From positions 1 through 18,409 of the forward strand of contig JAKPOE010000286.1 of assembly GCA_029548025.1 (NCBI GenBank): DNA of 18,409 nucleotides, given 5' to 3'. The DNA comes from Spirochaetota bacterium. GTDB lineage: Bacteria; Spirochaetota; UBA4802; UB4802. Below, piece by piece: positions 1 to 8,590 of this stretch. A program made the translations under genes and the position numbers. Within the stretch, counting starts at the first letter, position 1; each line of letters begins with the position of its first letter. The notes beneath the pieces were generated by a model, which did not search any database, was not told the DNA's origin, and was given only the letters and a program-made list of their open reading frames with translations.

Positions 1-1
1 T

Positions 2-1675
2 ACCATACGTTCTGCGCTGACATGCGAAGCTCGTCATGGGGTATGTGCACGATGCTATGGAAGAAATTTAGCAACTTCACGAATGGTGGATATTGGTGAG
101 GCTGTTGGTATCATTGCTGCACAATCAATTGGCCAGCCTGGAACTCAGCTTACCATGCGCACCTTCCATATTGGTGGAACAGCTTCACATTATGTGGAGG
201 AAAGTGAAATTAGTTTTAATTATCCAGTGTATGTAAAAGAAACAACCTTTAAAACTGTTAAAACTGAAGATGAAAAAGGTGAAAAGAAGACTATTTCTGT
301 TAGACGTGGATACATTATAATACAACGGTTGTTAGAAGAAATCTCTGCAAAAAACGGTGATATTTTGGTTAATAATGGAGATAGAGTTTATAGTGGGACA
401 CCAGTAGTCAAGAAACCCGACGGGTCCTTTATTACTACCTCCAAAGCAGGTATTGTAAAGTTGGATAAGTCAAGAATATATATTCTGGGCGAACAAAATA
501 TGATCCCGGTTAATATTGGATCAACTATTTATTGTAAAACTGATAAAATATATCCTGTAGATCCTCAAACAGGGAAAACAGAGATGCTGGTTGGTTTTGA
601 TCCGTGGTTTGAACCGATCCTGACTGAAATCAATGGGAAAGTCAAATTTATTGATATAGAAATTAACAAGAGTATGCGCGAGGAGATAGATCCTTTAACT
701 CACCAGCTCAAACGAATCATAGTTGAAACAAAAACCGAGAAATTACAGCCGGCAATTGAAGTATCTTCTGCTGAGGAATTATTCCATTATCTTTTGCCTA
801 AAGGTGCACATTTGTTTGTTGATGATGGCATGTCAGTAAAAGCCGGAACTGTGTTGGCAAAGATTCCAAAAGAGGTTGAAAAAACAAAAGATATTACTGG
901 TGGATTGCCACGGGTTGCTGAATTGTTTGAAGCTAGAACACCAAAAGAAAAAGCAACAATATCAGAAATTGATGGGTATGTCAAGATTGGCGATACAGTA
1001 AAGAATAAACGTAAGATTATTATTACTGCTGAAGATGGAGACTTTAGAGAATATCAGATACCGGCATCAAAATATTTACGAGTACAGGACGCTGATTGGA
1101 TCAATAAAGGTGATAAGATTGATGATGGACCAATTGATCCACATGATATCCTTGACATAAAAGGACCCCGCGAATTGGAGCAATTTCTTGTAAATGAAAT
1201 ACAGGAGGTTTACAGATTGCAGGGTGTTCAGATTAATGATAAGCATATTGAGATAATAGTACGGCAGATGTTGCGAAAAGTTATTATTGAAGATCCAGGG
1301 GATACAAGCTTTGTTGTTGATCAGATTGTTGATAAATTTGAGTTTGACGATGAAAATATCCGTGTTGAAAAGGAAGGTGGCAAGGCTGCATCAGCAAAGC
1401 CAGTGCTTATGGGGATAACAAAGTCGGCTCTCAATACCGAGTCATTTATATCAGCAGCATCATTCCAGGAAACTACCAGAGTTTTAACGGAAGCAGCAAT
1501 TAAAGGTAAGATTGATAGGCTGCGAGGTCTTAAGGAAAATGTTATTATTGGACATTTAATCCCTGCCGGTACAGGAGTACGTGATTACAACAGGGTAACC
1601 GTTTATCAGAAAATACATGGTGATTTAGATGGCGTTGTAAAAGAAACCGAGGAAGAAATTTCTGTAGAGAAGTAA
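2..1675 (+). CDS. rpoC: RNA polymerase subunit beta' (3' part, cut by window edge)
   Basis: Largest subunit of RNA polymerase; it carries the catalytic and DNA-clamp parts of the core enzyme. The frame is open from base 2, giving 557 residues, roughly the last 40% of a full protein. Fragment residues 8, 15 and 18 are cysteines spaced C-x6-C-x2-C, the last three ligands of the second zinc site. Residues 48-59 ([12 protein letters not shown]) are the trigger-loop helix. About residues 60-296 are a large insertion in the trigger loop, comparable to the SI3 domain of E. coli, before [16 protein letters not shown] resumes the core. The end is intact, with a TAA stop. The insertion argues against a Firmicutes or Actinobacteria host. 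The next gene, rpsL, is 113 bases away. Confidence 0.98.
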   Translation, partial: TIRSALTCEARHGVCARCYGRNLATSRMVDIGEAVGIIAAQSIGQPGTQLTMRTFHIGGTASHYVEESEISFNYPVYVKETTFKTVKTEDEKGEKKTISVRRGYIIIQRLLEEISAKNGDILVNNGDRVYSGTPVVKKPDGSFITTSKAGIVKLDKSRIYILGEQNMIPVNIGSTIYCKTDKIYPVDPQTGKTEMLVGFDPWFEPILTEINGKVKFIDIEINKSMREEIDPLTHQLKRIIVETKTEKLQPAIEVSSAEELFHYLLPKGAHLFVDDGMSVKAGTVLAKIPKEVEKTKDITGGLPRVAELFEARTPKEKATISEIDGYVKIGDTVKNKRKIIITAEDGDFREYQIPASKYLRVQDADWINKGDKIDDGPIDPHDILDIKGPRELEQFLVNEIQEVYRLQGVQINDKHIEIIVRQMLRKVIIEDPGDTSFVVDQIVDKFEFDDENIRVEKEGGKAASAKPVLMGITKSALNTESFISAASFQETTRVLTEAAIKGKIDRLRGLKENVIIGHLIPAGTGVRDYNRVTVYQKIHGDLDGVVKETEEEISVEK

Positions 1676-1720
1676 ATTTTCTTGACAATTAAAAGGGTAA
1701 AATTGATTAATCACATTCAG

Positions 1721-1749
1721 TTAAAATATGGAAGTGAGAAAATTATAAT
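1721..1749 (+). promoter_or_regulatory. candidate promoter for rpsL-rpsG
   Basis: A perfect TATAAT at 1744-1749 lies 17 bases after TTAAAA (1721-1726, 4 of 6 to the -35 consensus), predicting a start near 1756 and a short leader before rpsL. A second possibility in the same gap is TTGACA (1682-1687) with ATTAAT at 1706-1711 and an 18-base spacer. In AT-rich DNA such matches arise by chance, so this is a suggestion only. Confidence 0.35.
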
Positions 1750-1788
1750 ATTATAGTGAACACTAATAAATGATGATAAGGAGATGGA

Positions 1789-2163
1789 ATGCCTACAATT
1801 AATCAATTAATAAGGAAAGGGAGATCAGAAAAAGTAAAAAAAACAAAATCTCCGGCATTAAAAAGCTGTCCCCAGAAGCGTGGTGTTTGTACCAGGGTGA
1901 TGACCGTAACACCTAAAAAACCAAATTCAGCGTTACGAAAGGTTGCACGTGTTCGACTTACTAATGGGATAGAGGTAACAGCATACATTCCGGGTATAGG
2001 TCACAATTTACAGGAACACTCGGCAGTTTTAGTCCGTGGTGGAAGGGTGAAGGATTTACCCGGTGTCAGGTATCATATAGTACGTGGTACATTGGATTCA
2101 TTAGGTGTTAATGACAGGAAGAAGGGTCGTTCCAAATATGGCACAAAGAGGCCTAAAGCATAA
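1789..2163 (+). CDS. rpsL: 30S ribosomal protein S12
   Basis: S12 sits at the decoding centre of the small subunit and controls accuracy of tRNA selection. The 124-residue length is normal. The conserved [11 protein letters not shown] block begins at residue 41 and [13 protein letters not shown] at residue 84. Lys43 and Lys88, the positions usually mutated in streptomycin resistance, are both lysine, so the sequence looks like the susceptible type. Asp89, the family's methylthiolation site, is present. The ATG has a strong AAGGAG at 1778-1783, five bases upstream. It is the first gene of the str set after rpoC, followed by rpsG after 92 bases. Confidence 0.99.
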   Translation: MPTINQLIRKGRSEKVKKTKSPALKSCPQKRGVCTRVMTVTPKKPNSALRKVARVRLTNGIEVTAYIPGIGHNLQEHSAVLVRGGRVKDLPGVRYHIVRGTLDSLGVNDRKKGRSKYGTKRPKA

Positions 2164-2243
2164 ATGATATCGAAACGTTGTTACTTTGATGGAGAAGTAA
2201 TGTTTAGAGATGTCCATACAAGTGATTTGAAAATTTGTAATAG

Positions 2244-2726
<483 letters not shown>

Positions 2727-2766
2727 TATATTTACTTATTCAGGCTTTTATAGTATAATAATAAAA

Positions 2767-2794
2767 AAATACCAGGGGTAGCCCCCTGGTATTT
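2767..2794. terminator. strong hairpin between rpsG and fusA, terminator-like
   Basis: A perfect 12-base-pair stem pairs 2767-2778 with 2783-2794 around a 4-base TAGC loop; half the stem is G-C. On the + strand the right arm is followed by GGTGCTTT, a poor T-tract. On the - strand it is followed by a long T-tract (complement of the A-run 2763-2769). By shape it is a better intrinsic terminator for leftward transcription, and on the sense strand more likely a partial attenuator or an mRNA processing or stability element. Confidence 0.6.
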
Positions 2795-2849
2795 GGTGCT
2801 TTAGCTTAAAAATAAATATTTAAAATACATTGATGATTAAGTGTTAATT

Positions 2850-4928
2850 ATGGGAAGAGAACTGCCAATACACAGGACCAGAAATATTGGCATCATGGCG
2901 CATATTGATGCCGGGAAAACTACATTAACTGAACGTATACTTTACTATACCGGTAAAACCTATAAGATTGGTGAAGTACATGACGGGACTGCTGAAATGG
3001 ACTGGATGATACAGGAAAAAGAACGTGGCATTACTATAACAGCAGCAGCTACCACAACCTACTGGAAAAATACACGAATTAATATTATTGATACTCCAGG
3101 TCATGTAGATTTTACTGTGGAGGTTGAGCGCAGTTTGCGAGTTTTAGATGGGGCTATTGCTGTATTTGATGCAGTAGCTGGTGTTGAACCGCAAAGCGAA
3201 ACGGTATGGCGGCAGGCTGACCATTATAATGTTCCACGTATATGTTTTATTAATAAAATGGACAGGGTAGGAGCTGATTTTGAACGCTGTCTTACCATGA
3301 TAAAAGAACGATTGTATTCCATTCCCCTTCCGTTGCAGATACCCTATGGAAAAGAAGATAATTTTAGGGGTGTAATTGATATAGTGCAAATGAAAGGTGT
3401 TATATGGACTGATGCATCAGGTGAGCACTATGAATATACCGCTATCCCGGATGAATTGCAAGGTGAAGCCCAATACTATCGTGAGCACCTCATTGAAACA
3501 GTAGCGGAACATGATGAGCAGATTCTTGATAAATATCTGGCAGGAGTTGAAATAGATGAACAAGAGTTAAAAAGAGCTATCCGCACTGTTACAATAAAAT
3601 CAGCATTATTTCCTGTTTTTTGTGGGAGTGCATTAAAGAATAAGGGAGTGCAACCATTGATTGATGCTATTGTGGATTACTTACCCTCGCCCAAAGACAT
3701 CCCTTCAATTAAAGGGAATGATGCCCACCATGATGATGTTATAGTGGAACGCCATCCCGATGATAAGGAACCATTTTGTGCTCTTTGTTTTAAAATCATG
3801 ACTGATGCGTATGTGGGAAAATTATGCTATGTACGTGTTTATTCCGGGCATGTATCGGTAGGTGAATCCATTCTAAATGTCAACAAACAAAAAAAGGAAA
3901 GAATACAACGCATATTACGAATGCATGCAAATGACAGAGAAGATATTAAGGAGCTATATACTGGTGATATAGCGGCGATTGTTGGTTTTAAATTTGCTCA
4001 AACTGGTGATACTATTACTTCAATTGACGCACCGATAGTATTAGGAAAAATGGAATTCCCCGAACCGGTGATTTCTATAGCCATTGAACCCAAAACAAGA
4101 GCTGATCTAGAAAGGTTGCATATGATATTAAAACGCCTTGTTGATGAGGACCCTACCATTTTTGTTAAAGTTGATGAAGAAAGTGGGCAGACTGTTCTTT
4201 CAGGAATGGGTGAGCTTCACCTAGAGATTATAGTTGATAGATTGCAAAGGGAATTTAATCTTCCAGTTAATATAGGGAAACCACAGGTTGCCTATAAAGA
4301 GACAGTTTCTACAACTGCAAAAGCTGAGGGTATTTTTGAAAAGGAAATTGGAGGTAAATTACAGTATGGACACGTTTTGCTGGAGGTTAGTCCATGCGAT
4401 AGTCACTTTGAATTTATATCAAAATTAGATAGTGCGGCTATACCAGATATAATTATTAAAGCAATCGAAATGGGATGCAGGGATGCGCTTAATTCCGGTG
4501 TTATTGCAGGATATGAAATGACCAGAATACGGGTGATAGTGGAAGATGCTAAATACCGTGAAGATGTATCAGTAGAGCATGCATACAGGATTGCTACGAC
4601 AATGGCGTTTAGAGATGCTGTAAAAAAGGCAACTCCTGTGTTGTTAGAGCCAATTATGAAACTGGAGGCGGTAGTTCCTGACGAATATATGGGTGATATT
4701 ATCAATGATATCAATGCACGAAGGGGGAAGATAGAACATATCGACATACGAGGTATGTTGAAAGTTATTGATGCTTATGTACCGCTATCAGAGGCATTTG
4801 GGTATGCTACGGCAGTACGTTCGTTGAGTCAGGGTAGGGCATCACACACACTGCAGTTTAACCATTATGATGTAGTGCCACAAAATGTTATGGAGAAAAT
4901 AATAGGGAGTTACTATAGACCTGTTTAA
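2850..4928 (+). CDS. fusA: elongation factor G
   Basis: EF-G is the GTPase that drives tRNA-mRNA translocation and, with RRF, ribosome recycling. The chosen ATG gives 692 residues, the usual size. P-loop AHIDAGKT at 17-24, RGITI near 59, DTPGH at 81-85 and NKMD at 135-138 give the G1-G4 motifs; CGSALKNKG carries G5. Domains II-V follow to a C-terminus ending in SYYRPV. A GTG three codons upstream (2841) keeps the frame, but MGRELP is the normal family start. Neither start has a clear Shine-Dalgarno sequence. Spirochaetes often carry several EF-G paralogues; the str location and complete G motifs suggest the translocation factor, but the subfamily cannot be settled by eye. Confidence 0.98.
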   Translation: MGRELPIHRTRNIGIMAHIDAGKTTLTERILYYTGKTYKIGEVHDGTAEMDWMIQEKERGITITAAATTTYWKNTRINIIDTPGHVDFTVEVERSLRVLDGAIAVFDAVAGVEPQSETVWRQADHYNVPRICFINKMDRVGADFERCLTMIKERLYSIPLPLQIPYGKEDNFRGVIDIVQMKGVIWTDASGEHYEYTAIPDELQGEAQYYREHLIETVAEHDEQILDKYLAGVEIDEQELKRAIRTVTIKSALFPVFCGSALKNKGVQPLIDAIVDYLPSPKDIPSIKGNDAHHDDVIVERHPDDKEPFCALCFKIMTDAYVGKLCYVRVYSGHVSVGESILNVNKQKKERIQRILRMHANDREDIKELYTGDIAAIVGFKFAQTGDTITSIDAPIVLGKMEFPEPVISIAIEPKTRADLERLHMILKRLVDEDPTIFVKVDEESGQTVLSGMGELHLEIIVDRLQREFNLPVNIGKPQVAYKETVSTTAKAEGIFEKEIGGKLQYGHVLLEVSPCDSHFEFISKLDSAAIPDIIIKAIEMGCRDALNSGVIAGYEMTRIRVIVEDAKYREDVSVEHAYRIATTMAFRDAVKKATPVLLEPIMKLEAVVPDEYMGDIINDINARRGKIEHIDIRGMLKVIDAYVPLSEAFGYATAVRSLSQGRASHTLQFNHYDVVPQNVMEKIIGSYYRPV

Positions 4929-4969
4929 TGAATCTGATATTATAAATGGTATTAATTAATTTTTATTTT

Positions 4970-4997
4970 TTTTAAAAAATATTTGATATTTTTAAAA
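4970..4997 (+). promoter_or_regulatory. A/T-tract block upstream of tuf promoter, possible UP element
   Basis: T-runs and A-runs fill about 4961-4997. Bases 4970-4982 can pair with 4986-4997 (12 A-T pairs with one bulged A), so the block can be read as a weak all-AT hairpin after fusA or as A-tract DNA just upstream of the TTGACA at 5014. The UP-element window for that -35 would be about 4990-5011, which is A/T rich. I favour the UP-element reading because there is no GC-rich stem to terminate fusA. Confidence 0.3.
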
Positions 4998-5013
4998 TTA
5001 CGCAATAAATTAG

Positions 5014-5041
5014 TTGACAGATATAGCATATATTTTTTAAT
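5014..5041 (+). promoter_or_regulatory. candidate tuf promoter
   Basis: A perfect TTGACA at 5014-5019 is followed 16 bases later by TTTAAT at 5036-5041 (5 of 6 to TATAAT). Transcription would start near 5048 and leave a leader of about 175 bases before tuf. This is the best sigma-70-type match in the window and lies in its longest gene-free gap (294 bases), which fits separate high-level transcription of tuf. A weaker second candidate is TTGTTA (5125-5130) with TATAGT (5146-5151), but its spacer is only 15 bases. Confidence 0.5.
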
Positions 5042-5043
5042 TC

Positions 5044-5091
5044 ACACACTTCCACCTTTTGTCCCTCAATAGATGATGTGGGAGATTGTGT
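5044..5091 (+). other. stem-loop in the tuf leader
   Basis: Bases 5049-5055 pair with 5078-5084 (seven pairs, one G-U). After a two-base bulge (5085-5086), 5044-5048 pair with 5087-5091 (five pairs). The loop is 22 bases and pyrimidine-rich on its 5' side. If transcription starts near 5048 only the inner stem forms; on read-through transcripts from fusA the full stem can form. There is no T-run after it, so it is not a terminator. Function unknown; the rest of the leader to 5209 shows no clear structure beyond a run of T at about 5173-5182. Confidence 0.35.
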
Positions 5092-5222
5092 TATATAGAG
5101 TGAATACATTCTTGTAATTGAAGATTGTTAAAATTTTATTATATCTATAGTAAAGTAGAGTATGCTTAATCTGTTTTTTTTTGCTAAGTTGAAAATTATT
5201 ATTTTGATGAAGGAGATAACAA

Positions 5223-6437
5223 ATGGCAAAGGCAAAATTTGAACGAACAAAACCGCATGTCAATGTTGGTACTATTGGTCATATCGATCATGGTAAAACA
5301 ACATTAACCTCTGCAATTACAAAGGTTTTGACAGCAGCGTATGGCGGTCATAATAAACCTATTGATTTTGATCAGATAGACAATGCACCTGAAGAAAAAG
5401 CAAGAGGTATAACGATTGCCACGTCGCATCAGGAATATGAAACTCCTAATAGGCATTATGCGCATGTTGACTGCCCTGGCCATGCTGACTATATCAAAAA
5501 TATGATAACCGGTGCTGCCCAGATGGATGTTGCAATATTAGTTGTTGCTGCGACGGACGGCCCAATGCCACAGACAAAAGAACATGTCTTATTGGCACGA
5601 CAGGTAAATGTTCCTTATATTATTGTTTTCTTGAATAAAGTTGACATGCTTGATCCGGCTGATAGAGACGAGCTTGTTGAATTGGTTGAAATGGAGATCC
5701 GTGATTTACTGAATAAATATGAGTTTCCTGGCGATACTATCCCCATTATTCCTGGTTCTGCACTAAAGGCAATGCAGTGTGGTTGTGGGAAAGCGGATTG
5801 TGAGGCATGCGGGCCAATACTTAAATTAGCTGAGACGCTTGACACTTATGTGCCTGAGCCAAAACGTGACAAGGATAAACCGTTCTTGATGCCTATTGAG
5901 GATGTATTCTCTATTACAGGACGCGGTACGGTTGTAACAGGAAGAATTGAGCGTGGAATGGTGAGAACTGGTGATGAAGTTGAAATTGTAGGTTTTGGCG
6001 AAACAAAAAAGTCGGTTGTTACCGGTGTAGAGATGTTCAGAAAGATACTTGACGAAGGTATGGCTGGTGACAATGTAGGTTGTTTGCTACGCGGTATTGG
6101 CAAAGAAGAGGTGGAGAGAGGACAGGTATTAGCAAAGCCAGGTTCTATAACTCCCCATAGAAAATTTGAAGCAGAAGTATATGTCCTGTCAAAAGAAGAA
6201 GGTGGACGTCATACGCCATTTTTTACTAATTACCGACCTCAGTTCTATTTCAGAACAACTGATGTAACTGGTATAATTCAGCTTCCTGAAGGTGTTGAAA
6301 TGGTTATGCCGGGTGACAATATTAAGATGACTGTTGAGCTTATTACTCCTGTTGCTATGGAAGAAACACTTCGTTTTGCAATTCGAGAAGGTGGTAGAAC
6401 TGTTGGTGCAGGTGTAGTTGCCAAGATATTAGAATAA
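5223..6437 (+). CDS. tuf: elongation factor Tu
   Basis: EF-Tu delivers aminoacyl-tRNA to the ribosomal A site as a GTP complex. The 404-residue protein has G1 GHIDHGKT (19-26), G2 RGITI (61-65), G3 DCPGH (83-87), G4 NKVD (138-141) and G5 GSAL (178-181), then the two beta-barrel domains, ending in [10 protein letters not shown]. Directly after G5, residues 186-196 contain cysteines spaced C-x-C-x4-C-x2-C, in a loop about five residues longer than in E. coli EF-Tu. This could bind a metal and is unusual for the family as I know it. AAGGAG at 5210-5215 gives a strong ribosome site. tuf has its own candidate promoter and sits between fusA and rpsJ. Confidence 0.99.
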   Translation: MAKAKFERTKPHVNVGTIGHIDHGKTTLTSAITKVLTAAYGGHNKPIDFDQIDNAPEEKARGITIATSHQEYETPNRHYAHVDCPGHADYIKNMITGAAQMDVAILVVAATDGPMPQTKEHVLLARQVNVPYIIVFLNKVDMLDPADRDELVELVEMEIRDLLNKYEFPGDTIPIIPGSALKAMQCGCGKADCEACGPILKLAETLDTYVPEPKRDKDKPFLMPIEDVFSITGRGTVVTGRIERGMVRTGDEVEIVGFGETKKSVVTGVEMFRKILDEGMAGDNVGCLLRGIGKEEVERGQVLAKPGSITPHRKFEAEVYVLSKEEGGRHTPFFTNYRPQFYFRTTDVTGIIQLPEGVEMVMPGDNIKMTVELITPVAMEETLRFAIREGGRTVGAGVVAKILE

Positions 6438-6472
6438 GACTGTTCTATTTAGTATGATAGCAATGGTAGTAG

Positions 6473-6502
6473 TTGTCAGGCTGGTATATATCAACCTGAC
6501 AA
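6473..6502 (+). terminator. stem-loop after tuf, possible weak terminator or attenuator
   Basis: Bases 6473-6480 pair perfectly with 6495-6502 (eight pairs). A one-base mismatch and three further pairs inside leave a TATATA loop. The following TTGTTTAG is a poor T-tract, so termination would be partial at most. It lies 35 bases after the tuf stop and directly before a candidate promoter for rpsJ, a sensible place to separate tuf from the S10 unit. Confidence 0.45.
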
Positions 6503-6531
6503 TTGTTTAGAATAGTATGCAAAATGATAAT
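6503..6531 (+). promoter_or_regulatory. candidate promoter for the S10 gene run
   Basis: GATAAT at 6526-6531 (5 of 6) is spaced 17 bases from TTGTTT at 6503-6508 (only the TTG matches). A start near 6538 would put the hairpin at 6541-6558 at the very 5' end of the message and leave about 78 bases before rpsJ. The -35 overlaps the T-rich tail of the preceding hairpin. Weak evidence on sequence alone, but the location is right. Confidence 0.35.
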
Positions 6532-6540
6532 TGGTGGTGG

Positions 6541-6558
6541 GATTGTAGGGATACAATC
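6541..6558 (+). other. short stem-loop in the rpsJ leader
   Basis: GATTGTA (6541-6547) pairs perfectly with TACAATC (6552-6558) around a GGGA tetraloop. It follows a G-rich stretch (GGTGGTGGG). It could be a 5' stabilising hairpin or part of a regulatory leader; the E. coli S10 leader binds L4, but I see no sequence basis to claim that here. Confidence 0.35.
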
Positions 6559-6615
6559 AGGGAACTGGATGATTACTACTATATTAATTTATGAGGATAT
6601 AATAAGGATATTACA

Positions 6616-6933
6616 GTGGCTAAGCTTGCGGGACAACGTATAAGAGTGAAATTACGATCATTTGATCCATATTTATTAGATCAATCAGCAGCTAAGATAG
6701 TTGCGACAACTAACAGGAGTGGTGCAAAGGTTGCAGGGCCTATACCGTTACCTACACGTATTGAAAAATTTTGTGTTTTGCGGTCTCCTCATGTTAATAA
6801 GAAGTCGCGTGAACAGTTTGAAATCCGAACTCACAAACGCTTAATTGATATTATTGATCCAAATTCCGACACTGTTGAAGCGCTTATGAAATTAGAATTG
6901 CCTGCTGGTGTTTCTGTAGACATAAAATCATAA
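6616..6933 (+). CDS. rpsJ: 30S ribosomal protein S10 (NusE)
   Basis: S10 is a 30S head protein that also acts, as NusE with NusB and NusG, in antitermination and transcription-translation coupling. The 105 residues match the family length. [10 protein letters not shown] near the start, the [19 protein letters not shown] loop (57-75) and [11 protein letters not shown] at the end are diagnostic. The start is GTG at 6616, with AAGGA at 6604-6608 seven bases upstream; no in-frame ATG fits the family N-terminus better. It opens the long S10-spc run and lies 178 bases after tuf. Confidence 0.98.
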   Translation: MAKLAGQRIRVKLRSFDPYLLDQSAAKIVATTNRSGAKVAGPIPLPTRIEKFCVLRSPHVNKKSREQFEIRTHKRLIDIIDPNSDTVEALMKLELPAGVSVDIKS

Positions 6934-7014
6934 ATTCAACATTGATATGATGTTAGTTAAAGAGCTCTTTTAGAAGAGTGTGGTTGTCTTATAATTGATG
7001 TATGGGATGGGAAA

Positions 7015-7632
7015 ATGAAAAAGGCGTTAATTGGTAGAAAAATTGGGATGAGTCAGTTGTTTTTAGATGATGGGACGGTAATCCCTGTTACTGTATGTGA
7101 ACTTGGTCCTTGCGTTGTTGTTCAGAAAAAGACCATTGAAAAAGATGGATACAATGCTTTAAAATTGGGGTATTGGGAAACAAAACCTCACCGTCTTACT
7201 AAACCTATAATAGAGGATTTGAAGAAGAAGAATCTCCCAATTGTTAAAGTGTTTAAAGAAGTTGATATTTTTGATGAAGATTTAATTGAAGGAAGTATAA
7301 TAACCTGTGATGTCTTTTCTGAGAACCAGATAGTGGATGTATCCGGTACATCAAAAGGTAGGGGTTTTGCTGGGGTTATTAAAAGGTACGGGTTCCATGG
7401 CGGAAAAGAAACGCATGGTTCAAATTTCCATAGAGCACCCGGATCAATTGGTGCGAATACATACCCGGCTGAGGTGTGGAAGGGGAAAAAGCTTCCGGGC
7501 AGACACGGTGGAAAAACTGTGACCGTTAAAAACCTTAAAATTATAAGGATAATGAAAGATAAGAATTTGGTTATTATTTCAGGTGCTATCCCGGGTACCG
7601 TCAATTCTATTATTACAGTACAGAGTAAATAG
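7015..7632 (+). CDS. rplC: 50S ribosomal protein L3
   Basis: L3 is an early-assembling protein of the large subunit whose extension reaches toward the peptidyl-transferase centre. The 205 residues begin MKKALIGRKIGMSQLF, a standard L3 start. The central loop (about 112-170) has GTSKGRGFAGVIKR, HRAPGSIG and KGKKLPGRHGG. The glutamine methylated by PrmB in E. coli (Gln150) aligns with Thr149, so this L3 lacks that target; such loss is common outside Proteobacteria. The ribosome site is weak (GGGATGGG). An 81-base gap separates it from rpsJ, with only a five-pair hairpin (CTCTT/AAGAG) in it. Confidence 0.99.
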   Translation: MKKALIGRKIGMSQLFLDDGTVIPVTVCELGPCVVVQKKTIEKDGYNALKLGYWETKPHRLTKPIIEDLKKKNLPIVKVFKEVDIFDEDLIEGSIITCDVFSENQIVDVSGTSKGRGFAGVIKRYGFHGGKETHGSNFHRAPGSIGANTYPAEVWKGKKLPGRHGGKTVTVKNLKIIRIMKDKNLVIISGAIPGTVNSIITVQSK

Positions 7633-7643
7633 GCAGGATTGTT

Positions 7644-8270
7644 ATGGTTGTTGATGTTTATACACTTGAAGGAAACATAAAAGGGCAGATCGAGCTGAAT
7701 GAATCCATCTTTAATGCAAAGATTAATGATGTTTTGATGTATGAATTGATTAAAGCAGCTAATGCCAATTTGCGGCAGGGGACACACGATACAAAAGAGC
7801 GATCGTATGTATCGGGTGGTGGAGCAAAACCATGGCGGCAAAAGGGAACGGGAAGAGCACGCCAGGGTAGTATACGTGCTCCGCAGTGGAAAGGTGGTGG
7901 TGTTGTGTTTGGACCTCATCCAAGGGACTATCGCATAGAATTGCCAAAAAGAATTAAACATGAAGCATATCGTTCTCTTTTATCAATGAAATTTAAAGAG
8001 GGTTCTATAAAGATAATTGAGGATTTTAAAGTTGTAGATGGTAAAACAAAAGAAGTTGCTGCCATTGCTAAAAAGCTCAATATTAGCAAAGGAGTACTTA
8101 TTACTGATATTGAAGACAATTTATTGAAACGTGCAATACGAAATATACCATGGTTTTTATATAATAATGTTAATCGTTTGTCTGGCAGGGATATTTTTTA
8201 TACAAAGACTGTGTTAATTACCGAAAACGCAGCAAAGATTATTAATTCGAAATATGCAAAAGGTGAATAA
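7644..8270 (+). CDS. rplD: 50S ribosomal protein L4
   Basis: L4 lines the peptide exit tunnel and in E. coli also represses its own operon by attenuation and translation. The 208 residues show the tunnel loop at about 58-86 (GGGAKPWRQKGTGRARQGS, then RAPQWKGGG), preceded by HDTKERSYVSG. The C-terminal globular domain contains KGVLITDIEDN and a segment WFLYNNVNRLSGRDIF typical of the family. The start is 11 bases after rplC with AGGA at 7635-7638. Whether the leader before rpsJ responds to this protein is not visible in the sequence. Confidence 0.98.
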   Translation: MVVDVYTLEGNIKGQIELNESIFNAKINDVLMYELIKAANANLRQGTHDTKERSYVSGGGAKPWRQKGTGRARQGSIRAPQWKGGGVVFGPHPRDYRIELPKRIKHEAYRSLLSMKFKEGSIKIIEDFKVVDGKTKEVAAIAKKLNISKGVLITDIEDNLLKRAIRNIPWFLYNNVNRLSGRDIFYTKTVLITENAAKIINSKYAKGE

Positions 8271-8272
8271 TT

Positions 8273-8557
8273 ATGAATGCCAATGATATTATTATACGCC
8301 CGGTGATTACAGAAAAAGCAACGGAAATGGCAAAGCAGAATAAGTATATATTCAGAGTTCATAAAAAAGCTAATAAGGATATGATAGGGCGTGCAATAAA
8401 CAGTATCTTTGGCGTTATGCCTGTAAAGGTTAATGTAATGATCGTAAGAGGTAAGCGTAAGCGTGTACGTTATAATTATGGGTATACGGCTTCATGGAAA
8501 AAAGCGATCGTTACATTAAAAGAAGGCGAGAAGATTGATGTTTTTGAAACGAAATAA
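8273..8557 (+). CDS. rplW: 50S ribosomal protein L23
   Basis: L23 sits at the exit of the peptide tunnel and is the docking point for trigger factor and SRP. The 94 residues begin MNANDIIIRPVITEKATEMA; Glu14 corresponds to the trigger-factor-contacting glutamate of E. coli L23. The conserved NSIFGVMPVKVNVMIVRGK segment covers 43-61, and a basic loop RKRVRYNYGYTASWKKA follows. The ATG is two bases after the rplD stop, so translation is probably coupled, with AAGGTG inside the end of rplD as ribosome site. Confidence 0.97.
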   Translation: MNANDIIIRPVITEKATEMAKQNKYIFRVHKKANKDMIGRAINSIFGVMPVKVNVMIVRGKRKRVRYNYGYTASWKKAIVTLKEGEKIDVFETK

Positions 8558-8590
8558 GGAATTATCAGTATAGCGATAAAGGTAACGAAT

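Noticed and set aside
1682..1711. TTGACA with ATTAAT as the main rpsL promoter
   Set aside because: The -10 is only 4 of 6 with an 18-base spacer and sits just after the rpoC stop; the TATAAT at 1744-1749 is a better candidate, so this is kept only as an alternative.
4403..4747. 114-codon open frame on the - strand
   Set aside because: Antisense shadow of the fusA C-terminal domains; no recognisable protein.
5066..5263. 65-codon - strand frame in the fusA-tuf gap
   Set aside because: It begins inside tuf, lacks a ribosome site, and the gap is better explained by a promoter and leader.
6966..6978. Hairpin CTCTT/AAGAG between rpsJ and rplC as a terminator
   Set aside because: Only five pairs and no T-tract; too weak to support.
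7188..7961. 257-codon open frame on the - strand
   Set aside because: Lies wholly antisense to rplC and rplD, which have unmistakable family motifs; low-complexity hydrophobic translation with no family resemblance and no credible ribosome site.
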